24,614 bases of DNA from Planctomycetales bacterium (GTDB lineage Bacteria > Planctomycetota > Phycisphaerae > SM23-33): the NCBI GenBank assembly GCA_030592655.1, contig JAUVIQ010000016.1:1-24614 (forward strand). The letters are read 5' to 3'. Shown piece after piece: positions 1 through 6,999 of this stretch. The first letter of the stretch is position 1, and every line of letters begins with the position of its first letter. A program made the translations under genes and the position numbers. A model generated the notes under the pieces. The model made no database searches. It worked only from the letters and a program-made list of their open reading frames with translations, and was not told where the DNA came from.

Positions 1-1
1 C

Positions 2-202
2 CCCGCAGCCGACGCTTTCGCCTCCAAACAACTTCTCCACGAGCCGTTCATGGGGGGCGGATTGTGGACGTCGGCGGCAATTCCGCTTCTTGCCCTGTGG
101 GGAGGATGGAAGGTGTTTGCAATCGCCTGCGGTGCGGTGGCGATATGGTCGATAGTGCTGACGGTGCTGCGGATTCTGCGGAAACGCGCCGCGAGTCTGT
201 AA
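2..202 (+). CDS. C-terminal end of an integral membrane protein (partial)
   Basis: The frame is open from the second base of the window to TAA at 200-202 and gives 66 residues; the start lies outside the window. The visible part is strongly hydrophobic, with two likely membrane stretches (about residues 21-35 and 37-58, around LWTSAAIPLLALW and AIACGAVAIWSIVLTV), followed by a basic tail (RILRKRAASL) that would sit in the cytoplasm by the positive-inside rule. It is the only plus-strand gene I accept. It converges with the peptidase gene at 238 with 35 bp between, and I see no clear terminator there. An internal ATG at residue 17 exists but has no reason to be preferred. The family cannot be told from this fragment. 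It is probably a host gene. Confidence 0.6.
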   Translation, partial: PAADAFASKQLLHEPFMGGGLWTSAAIPLLALWGGWKVFAIACGAVAIWSIVLTVLRILRKRAASL

Positions 203-237
203 GGCGTGAAGGTTCTGTTTTCTGTACACCCTGCGCC

Positions 238-1171
238 TCATCGGGATCTCCAGCGAAGCGTCATCACCCACTTGAGGTAGTCGGACTCGATCTTTTCCAG
301 TTTGGCGTCGAAGACGTGCTCGATGGCTTTGACCGCAGCGTCTTTGCCGCGGTGATTGTCGCGGAAGTGCTTATGAAATTTCTGCAACAGCCCACGCTTC
401 TGCATGTACATCACGAAATATCTCGCCTGTGCGTAGTTCAGCCCACGCTGCCGGCCATAGAAATCCTTACGCGTAACCAACTCCCGCAACGGGCGGAGCC
501 GCTTGGACCGAACAGCCTTACGCAATGCCGGTAATCGCCAGTTCACCACGCCGATTATCTTATCGGGAAGCACCCTGCATCCTTCGTGCAGACTCGCCAG
601 GCCTTCGTTGAACCATAACGGCACAGCCGGGAAATCATAAACAATCAATGCGTGCGTCAGTTCGTGAACCAGCGTTCCCGTGCCCGTTGCGATATTCATC
701 ACCATCGTCCGGTCGCCGGGACGGTAGTAGCCGAAATAGGGCGGGTCAGTATTTTTATAGAGTTTCTTCGCCCAGTGTTTGTATGTCTTCGCGTCGCGGA
801 ACAGCAGGATAGTGATGACGCGGGTCGGTTTTTTTCGGAAGTAACTTCGCCACATTGCCTTTGCCGGCATGACGACGCTTCTGGCGGCCATTTTATGGAC
901 TTTCTTTTCCGGCATGTTGCCGATAACCACGAAGGGGGGGGTGGACCGCGGCGCGGAAAGTCTTATCCAGACGCGCGAGCATAGCCTTGGCAGCGGCGTC
1001 GGAAGCGCCGATAAGTCGGTCCGACGGATATGTAGCGGGTTGGGATTGCGATGTCGTTGTGGCTGCGGTCGTGGCCGTGCGAGTCTCGCCGCCTCCGGCA
1101 AGAAGCACCCAGGCCGATACCGTCGCAACCAGCACAGCCATATATCCAGCAGGATTGTTATATCGTCGCAT
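238..1171 (-). pseudogene. Secreted zincin-type metallopeptidase, frame broken in a C8 tract
   Basis: Translation from ATG at 1171 gives a signal-peptide-like start (MRRYNNPAGYMAVLVATVSA, then WVLLAGGG) and a Thr/Ser-rich linker. That frame fails at a run of eight C on the minus strand (G8 on plus, 934-941). With seven C the frame joins the downstream part and gives about 310 residues ending at TGA, 238. The C-terminal part has HELTH at repaired residues 169-173 and WFNEGLA with Glu189, the HExxH...E pattern of gluzincins (Peptidase_MA-like; similar to DUF1570-type proteins common in planctomycetes). All the key residues lie after the break. An SD (GGAG) sits 9 nt before the start and a good promoter lies upstream. 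The break could be real inactivation, phase variation or a sequencing error. Probably a host gene flanking the prophage. Confidence 0.7.
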
Positions 1172-1194
1172 AGAAAATCTCCAACTTTCTTACG

Positions 1195-1224
1195 ATTATC
1201 GAGGAAAAAGTACCATACAGTCAA
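1195..1224 (-). promoter_or_regulatory. Sigma-70-type promoter for the peptidase gene
   Basis: On the minus strand TTGACT (1219-1224) and GATAAT (1195-1200) each match the sigma-70 consensus at five of six positions and are separated by 18 nt. Transcription would start near 1187, leaving a short leader with GGAG before the ATG at 1171. The perfect palindrome at 1241-1262 lies 16 bp upstream of the -35 box. Confidence 0.6.
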
Positions 1225-1240
1225 CCTTCCCGCCCCCAAA

Positions 1241-1262
1241 CCGACGGATAGCTATCCGTCGG
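1241..1262. repeat. Perfect 22-bp palindrome
   Basis: The 22 bases are identical to their own reverse complement (CCGACGGATAG followed by its complement). The symmetry goes on with CAAA on the left against TTTG on the right if one C is bulged out. It could be an operator for the promoter just downstream on the minus strand, or a bidirectional terminator stem; neither side has more than three T. The 10-mer CCGACGGATA also occurs inside the peptidase coding region near 1021-1030. Confidence 0.7.
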
Positions 1263-1293
1263 CTTTGATTCACCGACGCGAGGGAACATTTTC

Positions 1294-1403
1294 GGAACCA
1301 AACGGAACCAAACGGAACAAAACGGGCCGATTCGGAACGAATGGGAACCATTGGGGCCAATTGGGGCCAATTGGGAACGATTCGGGCCAATTCGGGCCAA
1401 TTG
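1294..1403. repeat. Tandem repeat, 11 units of exactly 10 bp
   Basis: Eleven consecutive decamers fit one register with no insertion or deletion. The first units are GGAACCAAAC, twice, then GGAACAAAAC. The later ones are GGGCCAATTG, GGAACGATTC and GGGCCAATTC types. The consensus is GGRMCNAWTS. Since 10 is not a multiple of 3, an open frame through it on the minus strand gives a 10-residue repeat (NWPELARIVP type), which I regard as a by-product. The array lies in the gene-free stretch between the host-like peptidase and the phage methyltransferase. It has no spacers, so it is not a CRISPR. Confidence 0.85.
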
Positions 1404-1678
1404 CAAAACCCATAAGTCCTTTGCGGGCAAGCAGTTGCGATTTTCGAGCCGCGAATAACGCGAACTTTTAATAAATCGCCTTTGCCTATATTGCCTAAAG
1501 TGTGCAGATTGCCACGTCGCCATGTTTTTTTCACGGTAATCCGGTCATCTCTTCGAGCCTGAGCCTCAGAGCCGAAGGCCGGTATTCCGGTTTTTCCCTG
1601 TCTTTCCGTCGATTGGTTCATCTGTTTTTCTTTTCCAAATCCCTAAACCTGTAGCGGCGCGCTCTTTCAACTCGCCAG
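1404..1678. other. Gene-free stretch, probable site of the prophage right end
   Basis: No convincing gene is visible from 1172 to 1695. The last phage-type gene is the methyltransferase ending at 1696 and the first host-like gene starts at 1171, so the phage end should lie between. The piece at 1449-1480 (GCGAATAACGCGAAC, then ATAAATCGCC) resembles, from memory, the MuA-binding region of the Mu right end, and a TG that could be the terminal dinucleotide occurs at 1402-1403. The exact end cannot be fixed without the left end or an empty site. A minus-strand open frame, 1196-1621, crosses this stretch and the tandem repeat; I do not accept it as a gene. Confidence 0.3.
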
Positions 1679-1696
1679 ATGCGCGCTTCTGCGCAT
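1679..1696 (-). terminator. Hairpin directly after the methyltransferase stop
   Basis: ATGCGC and GCGCAT form a 6-bp stem with a 6-nt loop (AGAAGC on the minus strand), overlapping the TAA of the methyltransferase. No T-run follows, so it is a weak terminator at best. Confidence 0.3.
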
Positions 1697-2520
1697 TATC
1701 GCTTCCGTTCGGGTGGCGCGAACGGTGTTCGAGATTTCATTTTTCGGTGGCTCCGGGGAAGGGGAAAATTAGCAACGAGAATCTCGCCTGCAGGCGTCCC
1801 AGCCCCTCTGCTGATGGTGTAGTTGGTTTGGACTTTGGTTATAGACAGACCAGTATGTAGGCGTCGAATCTTCGGGCAATCGTTGCAGCTCAGAATGAAC
1901 TTGCCGCGTATGGCCCGCAAAGCGCCAGCCAAGCGAACGTGATCCTCTAGGCCAAATTGAGATACGTAAGGCTGAGTAAGGCCGAGGTATGGGGGGTCCA
2001 CGAAGAACAACGTTTGCGGCCTGTCATACCTTCGGATAATCTCCTCCACGTCGAGCGATTCCAGAATCACACCCCGCAAGCGTTCCACCAGAGCATCAGG
2101 ACTGTCACGCAGCCACATTGGTAAGACATGGAATGGACGTCCCGTTCCCGTGCCAAAGCTCCTATGATTCATCTTCCCGCCGAAGCCGACGCGGTTGAGG
2201 TACAGATACCGAGATGCCCGTTTGAATTGGCTGGAAGGCTTGCTGTGCCAGAGATTATCGTAAATGGTCCTTGAGTATGGCAGGGTATCTACCTCGCGGA
2301 TAAGACGCTTACCGCTTCGCTGGAGGACGCAATAAAGATTGACAAGTTCCCTGTCGATGTCGTTTAGAACTTCGACCTTGCTTGCCGTTCTCGGCTTTGA
2401 GAAGAATACCCACGCGGCTCCGACGCAGGTCTCCACGTAACAATCATGGCTGGGTAGTAGAGAGGAAATCTGCTCTGCAAGGCGGTGTTTGCCGCCAACC
2501 CATCTTATGGGACTTTTCAT
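1696..2520 (-). CDS. D12-class (Dam-like) adenine-N6 DNA methyltransferase
   Basis: The 274-residue protein has the features of class D12 N6-adenine methyltransferases in order: IRWVGGKHRL at residues 5-14 (the FxGxK-type SAM-binding motif), YVETCVGAAWVFF at 28-40 (usually YxEPFxGxG, here with Thr in place of Pro), LNDIDRELVNLY at 52-63, the catalytic DPPY at 175-178 and a FILSCND stretch near 209. The length is usual for the family. It would transfer a methyl group from SAM to adenine in DNA; the target is unknown. It is the last gene before the expected phage right end, where Mu carries its DNA modification gene mom, so protection of phage DNA from host restriction is the likely role. The SD is poor (GAGAATGAAG some 8 nt before ATG). 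A hairpin-rich spacer separates it from the lipoprotein gene, so it may have its own promoter. Confidence 0.88.
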   Translation of the reverse strand: MKSPIRWVGGKHRLAEQISSLLPSHDCYVETCVGAAWVFFSKPRTASKVEVLNDIDRELVNLYCVLQRSGKRLIREVDTLPYSRTIYDNLWHSKPSSQFKRASRYLYLNRVGFGGKMNHRSFGTGTGRPFHVLPMWLRDSPDALVERLRGVILESLDVEEIIRRYDRPQTLFFVDPPYLGLTQPYVSQFGLEDHVRLAGALRAIRGKFILSCNDCPKIRRLHTGLSITKVQTNYTISRGAGTPAGEILVANFPLPRSHRKMKSRTPFAPPERKR

Positions 2521-2664
2521 TTCACAACTTCATTCTCTGTTGTCTTTGGTCGATAAAAAATGTTCCATCATTCGGGCTGGGGCCTTGCCGGTGTTGCTGC
2601 ACCGGGTCGGGGGTAATCTGTTGTCTTCCCCGTCGCCTTGGCCTGGATAACAACACGGACGGGG

Positions 2665-2679
2665 GGCGAACTGTTCGCC
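2665..2679. repeat. Strong inverted repeat in the lipoprotein-methyltransferase spacer
   Basis: GGCGAAC and GTTCGCC are perfect complements around a single T. The flanks (ACGGGG to the left, CCCGC to the right) can lengthen the stem imperfectly. It lies in the 192-bp spacer 2521-2712. There is no T-run on either side, so it is an operator-like or RNA hairpin element of unknown role. Confidence 0.45.
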
Positions 2680-2694
2680 TTCCCGCCCGTGGTC

Positions 2695-2725
2695 ATCCAA
2701 GGGAGGAGATGGTTATCCCTTGGAT
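2695..2725. repeat. 10-bp inverted repeat spanning the lipoprotein stop codon
   Basis: ATCCAAGGGA (2695-2704) and TCCCTTGGAT (2716-2725) are perfect complements with an 11-nt loop. The stem includes the last codons and TAA of the lipoprotein gene. It could protect the 3' end of the mRNA or act as a weak terminator; no T-run follows. Confidence 0.45.
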
Positions 2726-3660
2726 TTGGCTTCCTGAACGAATGCCTGAGTCTCGGCGTCCTGGCCTCGTAGATGGCCCTTGAAGGCTTCAGCAACGGTG
2801 ATCTGCTGATCGCCAATCTTGACCGTTGCCTGGCCGAATGGGCTTTTCATAAAGGCGTCATTCTGCTGAACGATCTGAGCGCCGGACCGCCGACCCGTCT
2901 CGTATTCACGCCGTGCATGGGTCAGATCACGGCCTTTTTTGATTGCCAGCCCGACACCGGCAATGCCAGGGACGCCCAAGCCGATCAGGAGAGGAGCAAA
3001 CTGCTTGTACCACCAGTCTGCCTCATCCAAAACAGCCCCAGCCGTGTCCGTTCCCGTAGGTTGCCTGGCAGCGGCAGCCGCAGCATCGCCACCGATGTCC
3101 CCAAGATAGTCGGCAATCGCCTCGGAGGCACGTTTTTCCGCATCGGTAATTGTGGGGTCTTCAGGCACTTCCACAGTTGCGGCCAGTTCCGTAACGGTTC
3201 CGGCGGCTTTGGCGACGTTCTCTAATTTGTCGGCAATAACGCCTGCCGACAGAGGCCCTTGAGCGGTCTTGAGTTCGTCGGTGATCTCGGCGATTCTTCC
3301 CACCTGGTCAACCAGGCCCCTCAGCAGTAAGCCCGTTTTTGTGCGTAGTGCCCGGACTTGCGTTTTGGTGACCCGCCACTCTTTGGCCGTTCCCGGCGGG
3401 ATCAAGTCCTCGATGTTGATCGGGTGATCCGGCAGGCCTGCGTCAACAGCGGCCTCCATAGTGGATTTGACCAACGCCCGGCTTGCTGGTGTCCCAGGCG
3501 GTAAGCCGTCCCTGTCAACAGCCAGGGCAATGCGGTGGGCGGCGTCGCGAGTGGTCTTTTGCTTGTCGTTCGGCCGGAATCGAAGCAGGGAATCCCCGCA
3601 ACCAGTCACCATACCGGCTGCCAGGATACAGACAATCAGAATGCAGATAAGTCGTTTCAT
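2713..3660 (-). CDS. Putative phage lipoprotein with one internal membrane segment
   Basis: The 315-residue protein starts with a typical lipoprotein signal: MKRL, a hydrophobic core and the lipobox VTGC with Cys21. It would be exported and lipidated. Residues 22-210 are mostly helical and Ala/Asp/Glu-rich, then comes a glycine-rich hydrophobic stretch at about 221-240 (FAPLLIGLGVPGIAGVGLAI) followed by a basic segment (KKGRDLTHARREYETGRR). I do not recognise the family. A lipoprotein late in a phage genome could serve in lysis (outer-membrane spanin-like), superinfection exclusion or envelope change; its size is large for a spanin. The SD is good (AAAGGAG about 9 nt before ATG). A copy of the CCGAATAR element and a 7-codon mini-ORF that overlaps the start lie directly upstream. 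Confidence 0.75.
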   Translation of the reverse strand: MKRLICILIVCILAAGMVTGCGDSLLRFRPNDKQKTTRDAAHRIALAVDRDGLPPGTPASRALVKSTMEAAVDAGLPDHPINIEDLIPPGTAKEWRVTKTQVRALRTKTGLLLRGLVDQVGRIAEITDELKTAQGPLSAGVIADKLENVAKAAGTVTELAATVEVPEDPTITDAEKRASEAIADYLGDIGGDAAAAAARQPTGTDTAGAVLDEADWWYKQFAPLLIGLGVPGIAGVGLAIKKGRDLTHARREYETGRRSGAQIVQQNDAFMKSPFGQATVKIGDQQITVAEAFKGHLRGQDAETQAFVQEAKSKG

Positions 3661-3680
3661 CGTGATGCTCCTTTCTGCAT
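3657..3680 (-). CDS. Seven-codon mini-ORF overlapping the lipoprotein start
   Basis: The ATG at 3680 lies 1 nt after the CCGAATAG element. It reads MQKGASR and stops at a TGA that overlaps the lipoprotein ATG (ATGA). The lipoprotein SD lies within it. If transcripts begin at the element, this would be a leader peptide coupled to the lipoprotein. It may also be chance. Confidence 0.25.
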   Translation of the reverse strand: MQKGASR

Positions 3681-3681
3681 C

Positions 3682-3695
3682 CTATTCGGAAAAAA
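3682..3695 (-). promoter_or_regulatory. CCGAATAR start-associated element, copy 6
   Basis: The minus strand reads TTTTTTCCGAATAG, in the 47-bp spacer before the lipoprotein gene. No hairpin precedes it. It differs from the other copies in lying 1 nt, not 6-8 nt, before the nearest ATG. Confidence 0.5.
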
Positions 3696-3707
3696 CGGGG
3701 AGGGAGA

Positions 3708-4742
3708 CTACGGGGCCACGTACGCAAACCCGTTGGTGACATTCCAGCGAACGATGACGCACTCATCCTCGACCTCATAGCCTCTGCTTTTCCAAATCGT
3801 TCCAGCCGTTGGCGGCTCACACCATGTGCATAGATGGGGGTCATTGATATTACCGATGGTGTCGCTTCTGACTGTCCCCGACGTTCCGGTTATCGTGTCG
3901 AAGATCGACCAGGCTTCCTCGTTGACATCATCACCACAGTTGTCCCACACATCAGGATAGGAGGCGAGTCGGTCGGCAGTCGCCTTCACGCAGAAATCAA
4001 TTGTTCGAGTGCAAAAGGTAGGCACACCCGTTACTTGAAGTTTTGACAGACGGCGCTCCACCCTGGCGTGCCACATTGTGTCGCTGTAGTACTTTCCTTC
4101 GGTCCATGCCTCCGGCGGAACATTATTTGAACCTGTACTGCTGGCAGTATATCTTGAATCACACTCTGTTTTTGATTCATCCCAGGTGTGGGGAGAGTAA
4201 TTATCAACAGAACCCTGCCGAACGTTATTACCATCTGCAACAACGCTCCAGTTCCACAACGCAGTTTTCTTTGTCCAGATAAGCATGTTCAGCATTCGCT
4301 GAAGGTCAAACGGCAACCACGGACCTATGATGTAACCGGCAGCGTGTCGTCCGGCGGAATACGCAGCGTCGCTAAAACTGGTCCAGTCGGTCGGTTTGGC
4401 TGTCGCCCGTCGAAAATCTCCCCCCGTCAGGCCGGCGGCGGTGCAGAGGTCGGCGAACGTCCACATCTCGATTGTGGCTTCACCGTCGTAGTAGTCGGTC
4501 GCTCGTGGCGTGCCGTAGGCGGTGTGGGAGCGGACAAAATCATCGTAGTTGCTCGCTATCCAGTCCTGAATTGTCTTGTAGATATTGATGTGCTGGAAGT
4601 CGTCGCCAGCGGCGGGCAATGTCGCCGGCGATTGGCCGAGTGCCTGTCGGCGTTCGTTGTAGGCCTTCCAGAGGTCTTGAATCAGGTCTTCGTCCTGCCA
4701 ATCATAATCCTGCCAGGCAGTCCCAGATAACGTCCAACCCAT
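3708..4742 (-). CDS. Unrecognised distal tail protein, Trp- and Cys-rich
   Basis: I do not recognise this 344-residue protein. It is rich in Trp and Tyr (MGWTLSGTAWQDYDWQD at the start) and has about ten Cys in its second half (for example CTRTIDFC and HLCTWCEPP), with no signal peptide or membrane segment. A frame upstream would add nine residues, but I choose the ATG at 4742 because it overlaps the stop of the gene before it (TGATG) and has AGGGGG as SD; the pair is translationally coupled. Its position after the large distal tail protein and before the lipoprotein suggests a tail tip or receptor-binding part, without further proof. A chaperone or lysis role cannot be excluded. Confidence 0.7.
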   Translation of the reverse strand: MGWTLSGTAWQDYDWQDEDLIQDLWKAYNERRQALGQSPATLPAAGDDFQHINIYKTIQDWIASNYDDFVRSHTAYGTPRATDYYDGEATIEMWTFADLCTAAGLTGGDFRRATAKPTDWTSFSDAAYSAGRHAAGYIIGPWLPFDLQRMLNMLIWTKKTALWNWSVVADGNNVRQGSVDNYSPHTWDESKTECDSRYTASSTGSNNVPPEAWTEGKYYSDTMWHARVERRLSKLQVTGVPTFCTRTIDFCVKATADRLASYPDVWDNCGDDVNEEAWSIFDTITGTSGTVRSDTIGNINDPHLCTWCEPPTAGTIWKSRGYEVEDECVIVRWNVTNGFAYVAP

Positions 4743-6994
4743 CAGCCGTGCCCCCTGCCCCAATCCCAACCGATGGAATCGTCGGCTTTGCGTTGAAGAA
4801 GTTTGTGATCCGTATCCGGCGGATCCAGTTTTTTCAACTTGCCGTCATTCCCATAATACACCAGAGCGTTTTTGTCGCCCTCCGCTACGCCCTTTGGTAA
4901 AATCCAGTCTCCGGCAAGCACTCCCTTTGTCCCATCAAGTGGCACGTATGCAATCACCTCGCCGACGGCGAATTGTGGTAGCGGGGCAGCGTCGGCATTG
5001 GCGATACTATGCTTCCAGCGGTGGTAGATGCTGATGGTCGTACCGGTATCCTCATTGGAACCATCAATGTCGCACGGGTGAATGGAAGTGATCAACGGAG
5101 ATGATAACGTCGGCACTGCGGAAATTTTACCGAAGCTGACAAGCCGGCCTTCCTGTCCTTCGATCTGCCAACGCCCCGGTGTCTCTATCGGCGGCGGGGC
5201 GTAGTCACGGCCTCCGTTCTTGACCTGGCGGGGCGCATCACCGGCAGTCGCAGCCGCCGAGCTCGCCTTACGGCCGGCGAGGAAGAGGTTCTTCTTGTCG
5301 GCGTACCGGTTGCGACCGATGAAGTAGGTCCGGTAATCAAAGGTGGTCGTACACTTACGGAAATCCCAGCGGACGGATGGGATGTTGCCGTTGGGACTGA
5401 CACTATGAAAACCGATGTAATGATAGGTCTTGACGGCTTCGGGGTCTTTCAGGATTCGCCCAGCAACCTTTTTGGAGTCATCATATAACTCGACGATATT
5501 AAGGGACTCCCACAACGAAGATTCGTCGTCCCATTTGCGAAATTCGATCAGTTCAGGCAATCTCAATATGCGGACGTCCTGGGCGGATGGACTCATGGCG
5601 GCGTCGAGGTCTGCGTCGATTACAGTCCCACCGGCATTGTGTGTGAACGCGAACGCCCAGTAATCCAGCCACGGCTTGGGAGTTTCGCCGGTCAGGTTTT
5701 CGTGGCTTTCGTGGGAAAAGGTTACCTCCAGGTCGCCTGAACCCAACGCCACGAATTTTGCCCGGAAGTGAACAACGCCGTCATCGCTGACCTTGCCGAG
5801 AAGGCCGGGGAAGATGATCACGCCGTTGACCGGATCGACCTTGTAGCCCTGCAAACCACAAAGAGCGGTAGAATTATAGTACCTGCCATTCTTGTGCTGA
5901 GCGACCTTGGCTGCTACGCGAACAGGCAGAGGCCGATCCGTGCCGTCTGCATCTTCGGCAACTTCCGACGTGCGTGTCAGTATCGGCAGTTTGTTCGCCC
6001 GGCTGCTTCCCGCCAGGCGGATCATCGAGAAGAGGCTTTGGGCGGCCAACTGAAAGGCCTCGTTACTGAGGCTTGCGAAGTTCTCCCGTACCAGTGCCTG
6101 GGCCGTCTTGCCGCTGGCGATAACGTAGCTCAAGTTTGCCAACGGTTTGAGACTACCGTCAGTGTCGATGCCCACGTACTCCCAACCGGACGTGCTGATA
6201 CCCGTAACTGTCTGCTGACAGATCGCCCGCTGTGGTGCCGAGGTGATAACGACGGTTTCCGGCCTGGTGTTGCGCCCGTTGTTGCTGTCGCCGGGTAAGA
6301 GTTTCTCGGCTGGGAGAGTCGGCAGGTCGCCGGTTCCGAGCATGTCGATGTCATATGTACCGGCGGTCTTGAGAATCCAGACTCCCTCGGCCTCTTCCAG
6401 CACCCGCTGCATCTCCGATGGGCAGTGCACGCCGTCCCATTTCAGGTCACGCGGCTTGGGCAGGTCGGTATTCATCTCCGGGGGAATAAGGTCATTGGAA
6501 AACCTGGCAAGCCCGCTGGCGTATTGCATCCGAGCCTGCAACGCATTGATCGCCGTGAAGTACGTGATCCCGCTTGCGGCAAGGCCGTTGCCCTGATTGA
6601 AGACACCCTTGCCGTCTGGTGTGGTCTGGTTGACCAGGCCCTTGAAAAGATGCCCGCCCCGACCGTCCAGGAACTCCCATCGGCGGTCGGTCAAATAGAG
6701 AACCTTTTCGACAACCTCCTTGGCCTGGCCAACCAGTTTGCCGGTGATCGAATCACCGACGTGATCGATGCTCCAGCCGGTAAGCGTTACGTCCGGCGTA
6801 GTCGGGTTGGAGAAATACAGTTGCAGATTGCCCTGGCGGTTGTAGTCGCCGGAGAGTTTGCTGAACTCATGCTTGGGCACGTGCAGGGCCACGACGTTCG
6901 GCCATATGCCGGCCGATAATTCAACGGCGTCGGCTGCGCCCCAAATCTTGGTGCCGCTGACGTTGAAACAAATTGCCGGGTATGCGTCTGCCAT
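4742..6994 (-). CDS. Large distal tail protein, putative tail hub/tip
   Basis: This 750-residue protein is the largest encoded in the window and lies two genes after the tape measure, where siphophages carry the tail hub or Tal-like protein. The N-terminal part (residues 1-60, WPNVVALHVPKHEFSKLSG) and a long middle of short beta strands would fit a hub fold, but I find no catalytic motif. The C-terminal part (TIETPGRW-like to IGWDWGRGHG) has short Pro/Gly-rich segments (VIAYVPLDGTKGVLAGDW) that look like beta repeats. No signal peptide or membrane segment is seen. The start lies 5 nt after the stop of the gene before it, with only a weak SD, so coupling is likely. Specific family unknown. Confidence 0.75.
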   Translation of the reverse strand: MADAYPAICFNVSGTKIWGAADAVELSAGIWPNVVALHVPKHEFSKLSGDYNRQGNLQLYFSNPTTPDVTLTGWSIDHVGDSITGKLVGQAKEVVEKVLYLTDRRWEFLDGRGGHLFKGLVNQTTPDGKGVFNQGNGLAASGITYFTAINALQARMQYASGLARFSNDLIPPEMNTDLPKPRDLKWDGVHCPSEMQRVLEEAEGVWILKTAGTYDIDMLGTGDLPTLPAEKLLPGDSNNGRNTRPETVVITSAPQRAICQQTVTGISTSGWEYVGIDTDGSLKPLANLSYVIASGKTAQALVRENFASLSNEAFQLAAQSLFSMIRLAGSSRANKLPILTRTSEVAEDADGTDRPLPVRVAAKVAQHKNGRYYNSTALCGLQGYKVDPVNGVIIFPGLLGKVSDDGVVHFRAKFVALGSGDLEVTFSHESHENLTGETPKPWLDYWAFAFTHNAGGTVIDADLDAAMSPSAQDVRILRLPELIEFRKWDDESSLWESLNIVELYDDSKKVAGRILKDPEAVKTYHYIGFHSVSPNGNIPSVRWDFRKCTTTFDYRTYFIGRNRYADKKNLFLAGRKASSAAATAGDAPRQVKNGGRDYAPPPIETPGRWQIEGQEGRLVSFGKISAVPTLSSPLITSIHPCDIDGSNEDTGTTISIYHRWKHSIANADAAPLPQFAVGEVIAYVPLDGTKGVLAGDWILPKGVAEGDKNALVYYGNDGKLKKLDPPDTDHKLLQRKADDSIGWDWGRGHG

Positions 6995-6999
6995 TGTGT

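Noticed and set aside
1294..1403. CRISPR-like array
   Set aside because: The units are directly adjacent and have no spacers.
1196..1621. Minus-strand open frame of 141 codons through the 10-bp repeat
   Set aside because: Its second half is only the translated repeat (10-residue period) and its end overlaps the promoter of the peptidase gene; the SD is poor.
2568..2575. Near match to the start element (CCCGAATG on minus) before the methyltransferase
   Set aside because: It lacks the TAR end and the T-run and lies some 50 nt from the gene start.
2568..2696. 42-codon frame between lipoprotein and methyltransferase (starts MTTGGKANSSPPVRVV)
   Set aside because: No SD (the upstream sequence is CTCCTCCC) and it is made largely of the spacer inverted repeats.
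4742..4769. Start of the Trp-rich tail protein nine codons upstream, at 4769
   Set aside because: The ATG overlapping the previous stop with AGGGGG before it is the better start.
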